Positions 21,311 through 32,327 of a stretch of 64,000 nucleotides of DNA are shown here, in pieces; positions within the stretch are counted from its first letter, which is position 1, and every line of letters begins with the position of its first letter. The stretch comes from Saccharomycopsis fibuligera x Saccharomycopsis cf. fibuligera (lineage: Eukaryota; Ascomycota; Saccharomycetes; Ascoideales; Saccharomycopsidaceae), in NCBI GenBank assembly GCA_001936135.1, contig CP012821.1, forward strand, positions 186,001-250,000, given 5' to 3'. The notes under the pieces were generated by a model. It was not told the DNA's origin. It made no database searches and saw only the letters and a list, made by a program, of their open reading frames with translations. A program made the position numbers and the translations under genes.

Positions 21311-21459
21311 ATTCAATTAAATCTTATAGAAGTAAAATCTAGTTCGGCAACTCTTGAGTTGCACTTTTTATCTCTATTTCTTCCTAGATATCTGGCTAAA
21401 TATTATATCAATATTCTATAGCACTACATCATGACATACCATACCATACCAACTCTCAC
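20967..21459. other. Convergent intergenic region with 32-nt poly(A)
   Basis: Lies between the facing 3' ends of the basic-protein gene and COG5. It contains an A homopolymer at 21277-21308 and three ATACC units at 21436-21450. Nothing else is seen. Confidence 0.6.
21277..21308. repeat. Poly(A) tract, 32 nt
   Basis: Uninterrupted A run on the plus strand between two convergent genes. Confidence 0.9.
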
Positions 21460-23097
21460 TTACTTTGGTCCTTGCAACTTCCTTATAGAATTACGCATCA
21501 TCAACACTTCAAGACTCTTTTCATTAACATGATAAAAATCACAATCGCATTCAACTACCCTCCTTGTTATTGAAGCATTAATTGAAGCATAATTGGCTTT
21601 CAAATTCTTGGCTACTGGACCTCCTTTAAATAACGTCTTAGCTATCAAGTCTTCAAATTGCAATGATATATCTTTGTAGAAATTGGTAAATAGGGATCGA
21701 TTATTAATTGAAATTGATAGGTTTTTCAATACAAACGTGTTCAATGTGAGCTCATTATTTTTGTTATTGTTATTGACATTGCTTATATTGCTTTTGTTAT
21801 AATTTTCATGGTTTTGATTATGATTGTCGCTATTGTTATACTTACTATTAATATAGGCATTATTATCATCAGCAATAACCAAGTCAATAAAGGGATTTCC
21901 ATTCAAAAGTGCAGTATCGTAGCTAAGCAATTTCAAGCTTGATAACACTTTAGCCACAGACAAGATTTTTTTAGATTTGATGGCAATTCGCTGCATTGAT
22001 TGGTCAAAATGCCGAGGTGAAATAAGGATTTTCTTGAGCAAGTTAGTACAGTAGCTAATCTCATGCTTATAGTATCGATTTAATACTTCTATAAGGCTGT
22101 CCTTCGTATTGAAAATCATTAAGGTAATAAAAACAGACACTATGAGGTTGTTTGAAGAGGGTGAGGCAATGATTGGTTGGTGTACTGTCAGCTCAACAAA
22201 TGTGTCACTTTTGAGTAAGTCTAAACAGTAGTTGTTTATGCGGTCAATTTTGTCAATTTTATACATTGTGTTGAAGTCTTTGACAATTTTGAGTTGCTTG
22301 AAACTGGAACTTGATGTTGGAATATTACTGGCTGTGTCTGTTTTACTATTCTTAGCGGTCCCATTTGCGCCTGCTTCGCTTGTTCCGTTATTACTGGATA
22401 TATTTTTATGATTGTGATGAACAGTGCCATGTAATATTTTAATTAGAAAGTAGAAGTTATTAGCAGTCTTAATAAGATTTTTATTCACCGAATTAATTAC
22501 TTCCTGGGGTATTGGAGATGAAGATGAGCTATCCTCTAACTCTGCTGCAGTGGAAAATTGAATAGTTTTGAAACTATTATTGAACCGTTTCAACCCATCA
22601 AGAAATAAGATCAAGTCATTAATTAAAGAAAAACTTAAATGAATATTTTGCAACCGGTTAATAATCTTGGAGCATGCCTCATAATTTTGCAAAAAATCAG
22701 TCTTCAACACTGCCATAGACTCGTTCAATTGTACAATAGAGGTCTGCAAATTATTAAAGCTGGATTGGAAGTATTCAATTTTTTCGAACTCATTGATCAA
22801 AGAATCATAATGTGTAGAAGATATTTTAGCAATCTTGGATTGCGCCTCTTGAATATTAAACAGCACCTTTTTTATAGCTGTGACGAGGTCTAATTCATTT
22901 TCTGGGTCAACATTATTACTGGTGCTATTATTGCCTATGATATCATTGGTAATGAATTCTTGGAGACTATTGAGCTGGCTGACATAGAGGTTATTAGTGG
23001 ACAAAAGCAAGTTGTTGGCATACTGGGAAGGGACAAAATCATCAGCAAGCAAGTCCCTAAACTGGCTCAAGTCATACTCTTGTTGCTCTGCCGTCAT
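21460..23097 (-). CDS. COG5: Conserved oligomeric Golgi complex subunit 5
   Basis: Subunit of the COG tether that retains and recycles Golgi glycosylation enzymes. 545 residues from the ATG at 23097. The N-terminal signature is clear: DLLADDFVPSQYANNLLLSTNN, then ENELDLVTAIKKVLFNI and ISSTHYDSLINEFEKIE, which form the predicted helical N-terminal bundle. A low-complexity Asn/Ser/Gly insert sits at about 225-265 and an Asn run at about 425-450. It is longer than the 403-residue Saccharomyces Cog5, mostly through these inserts. The frame extends upstream past 23097, but the added residues do not fit the family. It is divergent from PAN1, sharing a 473-base promoter region. Confidence 0.85.
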   Translation of the reverse strand: MTAEQQEYDLSQFRDLLADDFVPSQYANNLLLSTNNLYVSQLNSLQEFITNDIIGNNSTSNNVDPENELDLVTAIKKVLFNIQEAQSKIAKISSTHYDSLINEFEKIEYFQSSFNNLQTSIVQLNESMAVLKTDFLQNYEACSKIINRLQNIHLSFSLINDLILFLDGLKRFNNSFKTIQFSTAAELEDSSSSSPIPQEVINSVNKNLIKTANNFYFLIKILHGTVHHNHKNISSNNGTSEAGANGTAKNSKTDTASNIPTSSSSFKQLKIVKDFNTMYKIDKIDRINNYCLDLLKSDTFVELTVHQPIIASPSSNNLIVSVFITLMIFNTKDSLIEVLNRYYKHEISYCTNLLKKILISPRHFDQSMQRIAIKSKKILSVAKVLSSLKLLSYDTALLNGNPFIDLVIADDNNAYINSKYNNSDNHNQNHENYNKSNISNVNNNNKNNELTLNTFVLKNLSISINNRSLFTNFYKDISLQFEDLIAKTLFKGGPVAKNLKANYASINASITRRVVECDCDFYHVNEKSLEVLMMRNSIRKLQGPK

Positions 23098-23570
23098 TTT
23101 GAGATGAAGAAGCGATTTTGCTGCGATTTTGAACGTCTTTATATTAAGTATTGCTGTTCTCTTCTCACAGTTTTTAACGGTTCTTTGATTTTCGTTGATT
23201 TGGTTGGGTATTATGCATAATAATGTGTAATAATGCACACATATGCTTTTAAATGTGTACCTATGTGTATATCATGACCTTAAATACAAACGTAACATGG
23301 TGTTATACTACATATTATAACATATAAGTACTTTATTATGCATAGACGACTCATGTGATACTCTGTAAGGCAGCGCCTTCGAAAAGGGCCAAAAGTAATT
23401 TGTCTTTTTCGATTAGCCGCTGGCATCTTCCTCCTCTTCAGCTACTAATCTTTACGACACCTCACAGTTGATTCAGTATTCCAGCCATTGCACAAACACT
23501 TGCTTGATACTAGTAATTAATTTGTCTGATTGTGCTGCTGTTTTCTGTCTTCAAAGTAAGTAGCAGCATC
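23098..23570. other. Divergent promoter region COG5 / PAN1
   Basis: Shared upstream region of two diverging genes. It has repeated TGTGTA/ATGTGT words near 23225-23270 and no open frame worth calling. Confidence 0.5.
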
Positions 23571-26570
23571 ATGTATCCGTACAACTTTGGCGGATTCCAG
23601 CCTCAATACACTGGTTTCCCGCAGCAGAACCAAAATCAGAATCAACAACAGCAACAACAGCAACCAAATGGGTTCCAAACCTCATTTCAATCTCAGCCAA
23701 CGGGTTTCCAATCTGGCTTTCAGCAACCTCAACAAACTGGCTTTCAATCTGGTTTCCAACAGCCGCAGCAGACTGGCTTTCAGCAGCAACAACCTCAACA
23801 AACTGGCTTCCAGTCATCTTTCCAACAGCAACAACCGGCTTTAACCTCGTTTCAGCCTCAGCAAACGGGCTTCCAATTAAATTCTCAACCAACAGGTTTC
23901 CAATCTCAACCTACCGGTTTTGGATTTCCAGGAACTTCATTCAACCAATTAGTTCAACCTCAACCTACTCAGCCATTGACAGCCCAGCCAACAGGTTTCC
24001 AGACCTACAATGATACCTTCTTGGTGGCACAGCCAACCGGTTTTGCTTCTAAGCCAGTCAACAACGAGATGAAACTTCCAGCTACAAGATTATCCTTTGT
24101 CACTATGGAACAGCAGCAAAAATACGAGAAATTGTTTTTGAAAAGTGTACCAAAGGGCGAAAGAGCAATTTCTGCTGATGCAGCAAAAAAAATCTTACTC
24201 AAGTCCAAGTTGTCTCCAGAAACATTGAGTAACATTTGGGCATTGGCTGATACAAATAAAGCCGGCTCATTACTTTTCCCTGAATTCGTTTTGGCCTTAC
24301 ATTTGTGTAATGTTGTTTTGCATGGTGACAAACTACCAGTTGTTTTGCCTCCAAAGATTAAGAATGAAGTTGAAAGTTACGTTGACGAAATCAGTTTTTC
24401 AATTCCTGATTCAGATAATACACACTCTTCTTCTGCTGGATTTAACCAAACACAAGAGCCTAAACCGAGTACAGGTTTGTTGCAGATCAATCCAACTGGT
24501 TTTCAACCTCAGCTTACTAGTTTTCAATCTCAGCCAACCGGCGGCTTCCAGCAACCACCATTTACAAGTTTCCAGCCTCAGGTTACTGGTCTCCAACCTC
24601 AAACTACTGGTCTCCAACCTCAAACTACTGGTCTTCAATCTCAAATGACTGGCTTGCAAGCTCAATATACAGGTCTTCAACCACAAACTAGTTTCCAGCC
24701 ACAATTTACTGGAGGCTTAGCCTTGCAGGCTACCGGTGGTGGTTTGATTTCCCAACCTACTGGTCAAATTGGTCTTGTTCCTCAAAAAACTGGAATTGTT
24801 ACACCTGGATTGCAAGCAATGCAAAATCAATTTATCGGTAACAATTACAATCAAAATTTCCAATTGCCTTCTCAGCCAACCGGTGCTGTTAACAATGAGG
24901 CTTTGACCAAATCTGAAATTAGAGTCTTTTCCGAAGTTTTCAAAAAGCATGCTCCAACTGGATACCTTGATGGACCTGCTGCCATTGAAGTATTTGCCAA
25001 ATCAGGTTTGGCCAGATCGGATTTGGAACAAATATGGACCCTTGCTGATATCCACAACAGAGGTAAATTAACTAGAGAGGAATTTATTGTTGCTATGAAG
25101 TTGATCTACAATAGATTAGCAGGTATGCCTATTCCTTTGCGTTTACCACCAGAATTGGTACCGCAATCATCTAAAATCATTGATGATGTCAAGAGCACTC
25201 TCAAGACATCATCTTCTACAAGCTCATTTGGCGCAAGAAAGGCAAATAAGCTGGCCGACGCTGCAAGGTTTAAAAACAATGACGACGATATTCATTATAG
25301 TTCTAGTGCACGTCACAGAAGACCTTCTAGAGCATCATCCACTATTGGTGCTGCTTCGTCAGCAATCAACAAGATTAGTGCTGCTGCTGATAGTGAGACC
25401 TCAATTTCTAGCTTGAAGAAAGCTATTCATGAAAAGGAAATTATATTGCAAGCACTCGATGCACAAGACGATGAAGATAGTTTACAACAATACAAGATTC
25501 AAAAGCAAGATGAGGCGGACATTGAAAACTTAAAGCGCAGAATTAGAGATGTACAACACGATATCAGTAAGATACCTGACAACAACAATGCTTTCAATGC
25601 TGCAACTTTTGAAACTAAGGACGAATTGTTAAGAAAATTGAATTATTTGACCGCAAAAGTTCCTGATTTGATTGGTAAAATTCAATCCACTGATAAAGAA
25701 ATCAACAAGTTGAAGATTGAATTTTTTAAAGCCGATTTGTTGAAGAAAAACCCGGGCTCTTCTTTTGGAATAAACAATATTGATCCTAATGACAAGAAGG
25801 CCCTTTTGAGAGCAAGAATCTCTGCGTTAACTAATAAAAACAGTGGCGGTGCTGAATCAAACGACGCTTTGCTCAGCAATGAGATCAATAGGTTAAACCA
25901 AGAAAGCTTACAACAACAACAAATCATTAGTGACATTGAAGGTGGGATTAGAGATTTGGAATCCGGACTTGAAAACAATCTTAGATCATTTTACAATGCC
26001 CAAGACCAAGTTGGTTTTGAGAAATGGGAAAAGGGAGTTGGTATCAATGACAAAGTACATAACTTTATTAAAGAGCTCAAATCGAGTGACCCATCATCAT
26101 CATCAGCTATTGGAGGCTATCTAGGCAACAGCAATAACAACTACGGTGCAAGCTATGATAGCATTAGCGGTAGCGGTAGCGGCAATAGCAGCAGATATGC
26201 ATCTCCTGTTCCAACCAATGAACCAGAAAGAAGACAACCGCCTTCAGTTCCTAAGAAACCTACTGCTAAGACTCCTGAAGAAAGAGCAGCCTATATTAAA
26301 GAACAGGCTGCTAAACGTATGGCTGAAAGATTGGCCAAGTTTGGGTTGGGGTCAACTGTAACTGGAGCTGCTGCTAATGTCTCAGCTACGGAAACGTCTA
26401 CATCTGCTCTTCCTCTGAGAAGTGAAACTAATTCACCAAGTCAAAATCATGGGTTTCAACAGCAGCAACGACAGCAACGCAGTGTACCTACACCACCGGC
26501 TCCTCCACGCCAAGCTCGTGCTGCGCCACCACCAGCACCTCCTCGTCAACAACAACAACAACAACAACAA

Positions 26571-26607
<37 letters not shown>

Positions 26608-28178
26608 CTCAGCAGCAGCAGGCTCAGCAGCAAGCTCAGCAGCAGTCTGCTAATACACAGGCTTTTGATGATAGTTCTGATGAGGATGATGATGATGCAG
26701 AATACCAGGAATTATTAAAAGAAAAACAAAGATTGGAGCAAGAAAATATTGAAAAAGAGAAGCGTGAAAGAGAAAGATTGGAGCAAGAAAGGTTGGCCAA
26801 AGAACAAGCAACCAGCAAATCATCATCTGTTGAAGATTTGGCCAAAAAGGAAAAAGAAGCTAAAAAAGAGAAGAAAAAACGTGAGAAGGAAGAAAGATTA
26901 AGAAAATTGAAAGAGGAAATGCAAAGATTGAAAGCAAGTTCTCAATCTCCAAGTGTGACCGGCTCTAATGATTCTCTTAACCAACAGCAACATCAACAAC
27001 AATCAAAGTCTGCTGTTCCAGCTGCACCATCAGCTCCACAAGTGCCAATTGAACAACCACACTCTCAACAGCATCAAGGTTTTAACCCGTTTGCCAAGAG
27101 TGTTCTGTCCAGCAGCACTCAACAAGAACCACCAAAACCAGCTTCTAATAACCCATTTTTTCGTCCACCACCACCTGTCGCTGAAGTTAAAAACGAAGCA
27201 TCAGCGCCACTGGCAACTAGCGAGCCATCAGTAAATACTTCTTCCTCATTCGATATCAACAAAGCTATTAGTCAAAGACATCGTAGACTTTCGAATGATA
27301 GTGACGATGACTGGGGTGATGATGACGACAAAAGAGATGATGATAACGATGAAGATTTGCCAATTAGAAGTAATGGTAATAATGGATTAGCTAATTTACT
27401 CTTTGGTGGAGGATCAGCTCCACAAACTCCTCCACCAGCTCCACAACAACAATCACAGGCTACTAGTAGTGCTAATTTACCACCACCATCTGTGCCTGCA
27501 GCCGTTTCTGCTCCAGCTATTCCTACGGTAACTCAAACCTCTCCTCTTCCTCCACCAATCCCTCAAGCTCCACCTCAAGCTCCACCTCAAGCTCCACCTC
27601 AAGCTCCACCTCAAGCTCCACCTCAAGCTTTACCATCACCAAAGGCTGGTGGTGCGGTATCAGAAGTTCCTAATTCACCAGCACATTCTAATGCTTCCAG
27701 TTTATCTATTCCTGACTCTGTTGAATCTTTCGAAGACGCAGTTGAGCAGAGCAGAGGAACTCAATATGACGCTAATAATGGTGATAGTGATGCCAATACT
27801 GCTCCACAGTTTGCGCCTCCTCCAATTCCTCAAACAGCGCCTCCTCCTACAGTTCCAGCTCCAGGAACTTTATCTCAAGCACCAACAGGTTCTGCTCCAC
27901 CACCTCCACCACCTCCGTTACCATCTACTGCCGCTCCTCCTGCTCCACCATTACCATTCCCATCAGGTGGAGCTCCGCCACCACCTCCTCCTCCCCCTCC
28001 TGCTGGTAATGGAAGTGCTGCTGGACCTATTGCCCCAACTCAAACTGGTGGTGCACCACCTCCAGGTCAACTTAATGCCCTATTTGCACAAATTACTGGT
28101 GGCAAAAGTTTGAAGTCGGTTCCTAAAGAACAAATGCATGTTGTTGAAAGCGGTACCGTTGGTAAAGTGCTTGATTAA
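23571..28178 (+). CDS. PAN1: Actin cytoskeleton-regulatory complex protein Pan1
   Basis: Endocytic scaffold that activates Arp2/3 at cortical actin patches, acting with Sla1 and End3. 1535 residues from ATG 23571 (MYPYNFGG). Residues 1-165 and about 300-440 are repeats of the QxTGF/QxTGL type, matching the known LxxQxTG sites for Ark1/Prk1 kinases. Two EH domains lie at about 175-270 (IWALADTNKAGSLLFPEF) and 444-535 (IWTLADIHNRGKLTREEF). A coiled-coil region follows at about 610-825, then a Gln run at about 993-1025, a Lys/Glu-rich helix, and a Pro-rich tail with QAPP repeats. The end (LNALFAQITGG...) looks like a WH2 actin-binding motif. All parts of Pan1 are present and in the usual order. 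Confidence 0.97.
27561..27629 (+). repeat. Coding minisatellite in PAN1, 12-nt unit CCTCAAGCTCCA
   Basis: Five full near-identical copies plus a partial one encode repeated Pro-Gln-Ala-Pro. The in-frame 12-nt unit can change copy number without breaking the protein. Confidence 0.85.
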
Positions 28179-28762
28179 GCCTGATTTGACCTTTTTTGAG
28201 CTTTTTTCTCATTCTATTTGTGAATGGTTGAAGTTTTTCAATAACTTAGTTTGTTAACGTATTGATTTCTTTCTAATTTTTGTTTCCAAATTTTATTTAC
28301 AATCTCCTTTTATATCACCTTTGGTTTCAAAATTTTTAATGTTTTGTATATTTTTCAATGATTTCAGTTATTTTTTTCATCTTTTCTACTCTTTATTCTT
28401 GATTTTTATTTCAAAAGCAAAAAATAACAAAAAATAGAATATTTGTATTGCAAAATTTATTTCTTTTGTTCTGCTTTGTTTTGCCTTGTAATTTATACAT
28501 CCATGCTAATGCTAAAATTATGAAACTAAACTTTCTTTCTAAATCTATCTGTTAGTAAATGGGAAATAGACTGTTTTTTTAAAGCACCAGTCTAACAACA
28601 TGTAAGGCTACCCAAAAAACTGAAGTATGTTTATTTATGATTCTATTCCTAACCATTCTACGCAATTTCAGAATTCCACAAATACTTAATATCTATCGTA
28701 CATTTCACACCTCATTATCCCCACTACATAATTATCAATTGTAAACTACCTACCGCCACCAC
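28179..28762. other. Convergent intergenic region PAN1 / HPM1
   Basis: T-rich 3' sequence of PAN1 followed by the 3' side of HPM1. No gene or notable repeat is seen. Confidence 0.6.
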
Positions 28763-30016
28763 CTAAACATTGCTAATCTTAATAATCGATCTATTCAACC
28801 CAATTGCATTAATTTTTTCAACTTCATAAAAAATATCATCATAGTTACTAGCCTTACCACTACCAATCCTTTTATCTAAATAGTTCAAAAATTCCACAAC
28901 CGTCCCACCGACGCCAAAGTAGATATCTTTTGCAGCAACAAGGGCTAAGTTATTCCGTGCACCAAACCGCTGTTTGACATCAACGCTGATGTTATTGTTG
29001 TTTTTTTGGTTGCCCTTAATGAGAGCAATCACAGTTTCTGCAAGCACTGGACTAACTTCCGGACTATAAATAGTTTCTGAAGTCAATATCACCAATGGCG
29101 ACACCGTATCAGCATCACCATCGTTTCGCTGACTATCAATAAGATTTAAGAAATCACGACCCCATGAGCCAGCAATTAAATCAATTTCGATGTTGTAACG
29201 CTGTAAATCTTCGAGAATCGAAGATATCAAAGTTTCGGAAATTTGAATCTCACTGTTAAGGTCAGCATTTATGTGAAATGTGGCCTTAAGTTGTTGTTTT
29301 TGAGAGTCTGGAAGAGACATGAACCAATTAATGATGAGATTGGGAACAGTGACTAAGCGTAAGACTGACCTGTTGTAATCTGAGAGAACAAATTTCTTCG
29401 TTTGTTGTTGTTGTTGTTGTTGTTGTCGTTGCTGTTGTTGCTGTTGTTGCTTCAAGTACTCACTGAAAAGGAAACAACTAGGGAGAGAAGTCCCACTGCC
29501 TAATTCAATAAACTGGGTTGCTTGGTTAACCACTTGACTGATGGTATTAGTTTTAGAATCAGCAGCTTCATAATGTAATTTGTTAATGAGATCAATAGAG
29601 CATTCCCAAGTCTTGAGTCCACCTTCGTAAATGTTTTTCTGTAGGTCGTCTTTCCCCATTAAGAATTGAAGCTCTTGTTTAGTAATGTCACTAGTCTTAC
29701 CGTCACTGTTAGATACACTTCCATCATCATCAGCATCATCTTCGACCATGAGCTGATGCTTGACATCAAAAAGCTCACGACGGTATATCACAACACCAGA
29801 TTCTGTCACAGTTTTAGTAAACGTCACTGGAGTGTCTTTAAGACTATTAAGAACATCTTTAAAACTGAGCAAAGTTGGAGCAACGCCTTGTAATGGCTGA
29901 TCGAGAGGATTTATTTTGTCATTGGTGTTGGTATTTGAAGTCGCATCTTGGACGCTTTCGTCTTGATCTTGGCCAATGTCAATGTCGTCGTCGTGAAAAC
30001 CAAAACTGAAGCTCAT
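28763..30016 (-). CDS. HPM1: Protein-histidine N-methyltransferase Hpm1 (METTL18 family)
   Basis: SAM-dependent enzyme; in Saccharomyces it methylates one histidine of ribosomal protein uL3 (Rpl3). 417 residues. The N terminus MSFSFGFHDDDIDI matches the family start. RRELFDVKHQLM, DLQKNIYEGGLKTWECS, the SAM-binding motif ELGSGTSLPS, VLSDYNRSVLRLVTVPNL, GSWGRDF and SETIYSPEVSPV follow in order, with YFGVGGTVVEFLNYL near the end. A Gln-rich insert at about 190-207 is absent from the Saccharomyces protein. It diverges from EMI1 across about 300 bases. Confidence 0.95.
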   Translation of the reverse strand: MSFSFGFHDDDIDIGQDQDESVQDATSNTNTNDKINPLDQPLQGVAPTLLSFKDVLNSLKDTPVTFTKTVTESGVVIYRRELFDVKHQLMVEDDADDDGSVSNSDGKTSDITKQELQFLMGKDDLQKNIYEGGLKTWECSIDLINKLHYEAADSKTNTISQVVNQATQFIELGSGTSLPSCFLFSEYLKQQQQQQQRQQQQQQQQTKKFVLSDYNRSVLRLVTVPNLIINWFMSLPDSQKQQLKATFHINADLNSEIQISETLISSILEDLQRYNIEIDLIAGSWGRDFLNLIDSQRNDGDADTVSPLVILTSETIYSPEVSPVLAETVIALIKGNQKNNNNISVDVKQRFGARNNLALVAAKDIYFGVGGTVVEFLNYLDKRIGSGKASNYDDIFYEVEKINAIGLNRSIIKISNV

Positions 30017-30317
30017 CGCTTATTTTCAGTATGTACGTAATGCCTTGAATATTCTTGCTGACTGGATGATTTGTGTCAAAGCAGTTCCTGATGAAGTCTT
30101 CTTTATGTCTGGAGTGTGGCCATTGTAGTAGTAAAACAAAAAAATTTTGCGATTCTTCAAGTCACGTTTCCTGCATCACTGATTTTCCAGACACTTATTC
30201 AGTATACTACACCAGCCATTACTACGGCAAGATACTGCACTGGAAGAATCAAATAAGCAGCAGAATCCTTAACATTCCACTGCCTTTCATATACAGTAAC
30301 ACTAACTATCTAATACC
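30017..30317. other. Divergent promoter HPM1 / EMI1
   Basis: 301 bases between two start codons; no specific site recognised. Confidence 0.5.
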
Positions 30318-30767
30318 ATGACTAGCGAAAACCAGGACAACAGCAAAGATGATCTAAGTGACGTCTTGAATGTGTTCAAGGATGCTTTAGAAACCCCGAT
30401 CAACAACAACACAACTAGCTCTATAGATAATAATAATAACCTCGTGAATAAGAGAAAAGAGCATGTGCTAGACGTCAACAGAAAGACCAAGTTGGAGCAA
30501 TATCCATCCACCATGTCCTGCACTACTGCTTTTGATGAAGTATTTTCCTGTTATTCTGTTGGTGGCCAAATGCGCAATTATTATAGATATGGTGAATTGA
30601 ATAATTGTACTGAGGCCTACGATAAGTTTTTATTTTGTGTTTCGAATTCTATGAGTAGGAAAAGTGAGGAGCAAAAGAAAAATGAGGTGAGAAAGTTTTA
30701 CAAAAAACAGTTTCTTTTGAAGAAGGCAAAGGGAAGTAGTGAAGATGTTTGGGAGGTGAGAAAGTGA
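30318..30767 (+). CDS. EMI1: Emi1-family twin CX9C protein (DUF3128)
   Basis: 149 residues. The conserved core YPSTMSCTTAFDEVFSC...NNCTEAYDKFLFC contains two exact CX9C motifs, as in Saccharomyces Emi1 (SCLQAFDELFYC...CSELWDDFWFC). The YRYGEL block between them is also shared. Twin CX9C proteins are usually oxidised by Mia40 in the mitochondrial intermembrane space. Emi1 was found through early meiotic gene induction and its molecular role is unclear. The N-terminal 60 residues are variable and Asn-rich. Confidence 0.88.
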   Translation: MTSENQDNSKDDLSDVLNVFKDALETPINNNTTSSIDNNNNLVNKRKEHVLDVNRKTKLEQYPSTMSCTTAFDEVFSCYSVGGQMRNYYRYGELNNCTEAYDKFLFCVSNSMSRKSEEQKKNEVRKFYKKQFLLKKAKGSSEDVWEVRK

Positions 30768-31020
30768 ACTAGCTGTTACAAGAGCACAACAGATAATGTT
30801 TACCGAAAAAGCAAGAGACATCAAAGTACAATCTGCACAGCTGCATTCGCGTTCACCGGGTATTTCATTTGTTTTCTATTTTCTATTTCCTCTCGTTAAT
30901 TATAGGTATCACTTGTACATATATTTAGTTAGCAGAAGGCAGGCACTATATACAGTAATGATGACTATGGCTAATGTTCTAAAAAAATAATTATCTCCTT
31001 TTCTAACACTCAAACCTGCT

Positions 31021-31593
31021 TCAACCTAAATCTGGAATATCTTTTCTTTCTTTGAAATTCAAAGCGATTCCATTAACACAATGTCTAGCATCTGTAGGAG
31101 TACCGTAACCTTCGCCTTTGAAAATGTGACCAAGATGCGACCCGCACTTACTGCACATCATTTCAATTCTCTGCATGCCAAAACTAGTATCCGTATGTGT
31201 TACCAATGATCCCGGAATTGCGTCATAAAAGGCTGGCCATCCACAATGAGCTTTAAATTTAGTTTCACTGCGATATATTGGGTTACCGCAGCCAGCACAA
31301 TCATAGGTGCCATTTTTCCAAAAATCGTTAAATTGCGAAGTTCCTGGTCTTTCAGTACCCTTGAGTCGAAGCACATTATATTGCGCTGGAGTAAGCACTT
31401 TTTGCCATTCTTCGGCAGATTTTTGAATTGGGAATTTAGGTGGCATGGCTGAGTTATTGTCTGAGGAATTAGTACTATTTTTCCGGCCTATATGTATATA
31501 CATTTGTGTAGAACAAGTAAGTGGCAAGAAGAGCAATTGTGAAAATTGTTGTTGCTGTAGGATGATCTGCAGAGTAAAAAAATAACGAAACAT
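31021..31593 (-). CDS. MXR2: Peptide-methionine (R)-S-oxide reductase, MsrB type
   Basis: Reduces methionine-R-sulfoxide in proteins. 190 residues from the ATG at 31593. The MsrB core is intact: two zinc CxxC pairs (CAGC, CSKC), HCGWPAFYDAI, GSHLGHIF and the catalytic Cys in RHCVNG. The N terminus MFRYFFTLQIILQQQQFSQ with later basic residues could target mitochondria, as for Saccharomyces Mxr2. Downstream ATGs at 31503 and 31446 would give shorter forms, the last one (MPPKFP) starting just before the conserved domain. Dual location through alternative starts is therefore possible. A TTG 30 bases upstream is not favoured. Confidence 0.93.
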   Translation of the reverse strand: MFRYFFTLQIILQQQQFSQLLFLPLTCSTQMYIHIGRKNSTNSSDNNSAMPPKFPIQKSAEEWQKVLTPAQYNVLRLKGTERPGTSQFNDFWKNGTYDCAGCGNPIYRSETKFKAHCGWPAFYDAIPGSLVTHTDTSFGMQRIEMMCSKCGSHLGHIFKGEGYGTPTDARHCVNGIALNFKERKDIPDLG

Positions 31594-32327
31594 AGAAAAT
31601 TGCCAGTGGCACTCGACAGACAAAATTCAGCAGCGGGATCTCCGTACGCCACAGTCCATGGGCTTCCTACTCAGTGACAAGTGCTTAACATTCAAAACTT
31701 AAAAAACTTCAAATAAGCTAAGAAAATATAATGTTTGCTCTTGTGATAGTTTCTTTATAATTGATTTATTACAACCACAATATTACCAACTTCTCAAAAT
31801 TGAACATGTTGCTTACGTAAGTTCAAGGAAAGCTCAGCTCCAGCATGCAGACGTCCAATTATCTTGCCGAGATAATCTATTTCAACATATTTTTCGTGTG
31901 CGGCTATAGGCAAAGGTAACAAAGTATAAGTTGCCTGCGAAACTGTATAGCAACAGCATATAATATAAAAAGTATGGAGTATGAAAGCATAAGGTTAATA
32001 GCTTGTAAACCACAATAAACATCTAAAGTAATGACAAACGTCAAAATGTACATCAATTAGAGTATCGAAATTTTAAAATATTAGAATTCCTTATAAAATA
32101 CGATATAAGCTCAATGCTGTAAGCTGTGAACCGTAAGTTGTGAACCGTAAGCTGTGAACCGTAAGCTGTGAACCGTAAGCTAATAGATAGCTCATCATGT
32201 TAAAAGAAGTGAATAATTAAAATTGAGAGGAAGAAGGAAAAGATTAGATAGTAGTAGTAGTAAAGATGCTCCTATCTTTTTATAAAAAAGTCTATAATTA
32301 GTATGATGACCACTCTTGGCATCGAAA
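31594..32327. other. Intergenic between SEC2 3' end and MXR2 start
   Basis: Both flanking genes are on the minus strand, so this is the SEC2 terminator region and MXR2 promoter. It contains a 14-nt minisatellite (32119-32181). No gene is seen. Confidence 0.55.
32119..32181. repeat. Minisatellite, unit GTAAGCTGTGAACC x4.5
   Basis: Four 14-nt copies (one with a single C-to-T change at 32138) plus a 7-nt partial copy, about 150 bases beyond the SEC2 stop codon. Confidence 0.9.

Noticed and set aside
32119-32181. Tandem repeats considered as a CRISPR-like array
   Set aside because: Units abut without spacers and this is a eukaryotic chromosome; it is a minisatellite.
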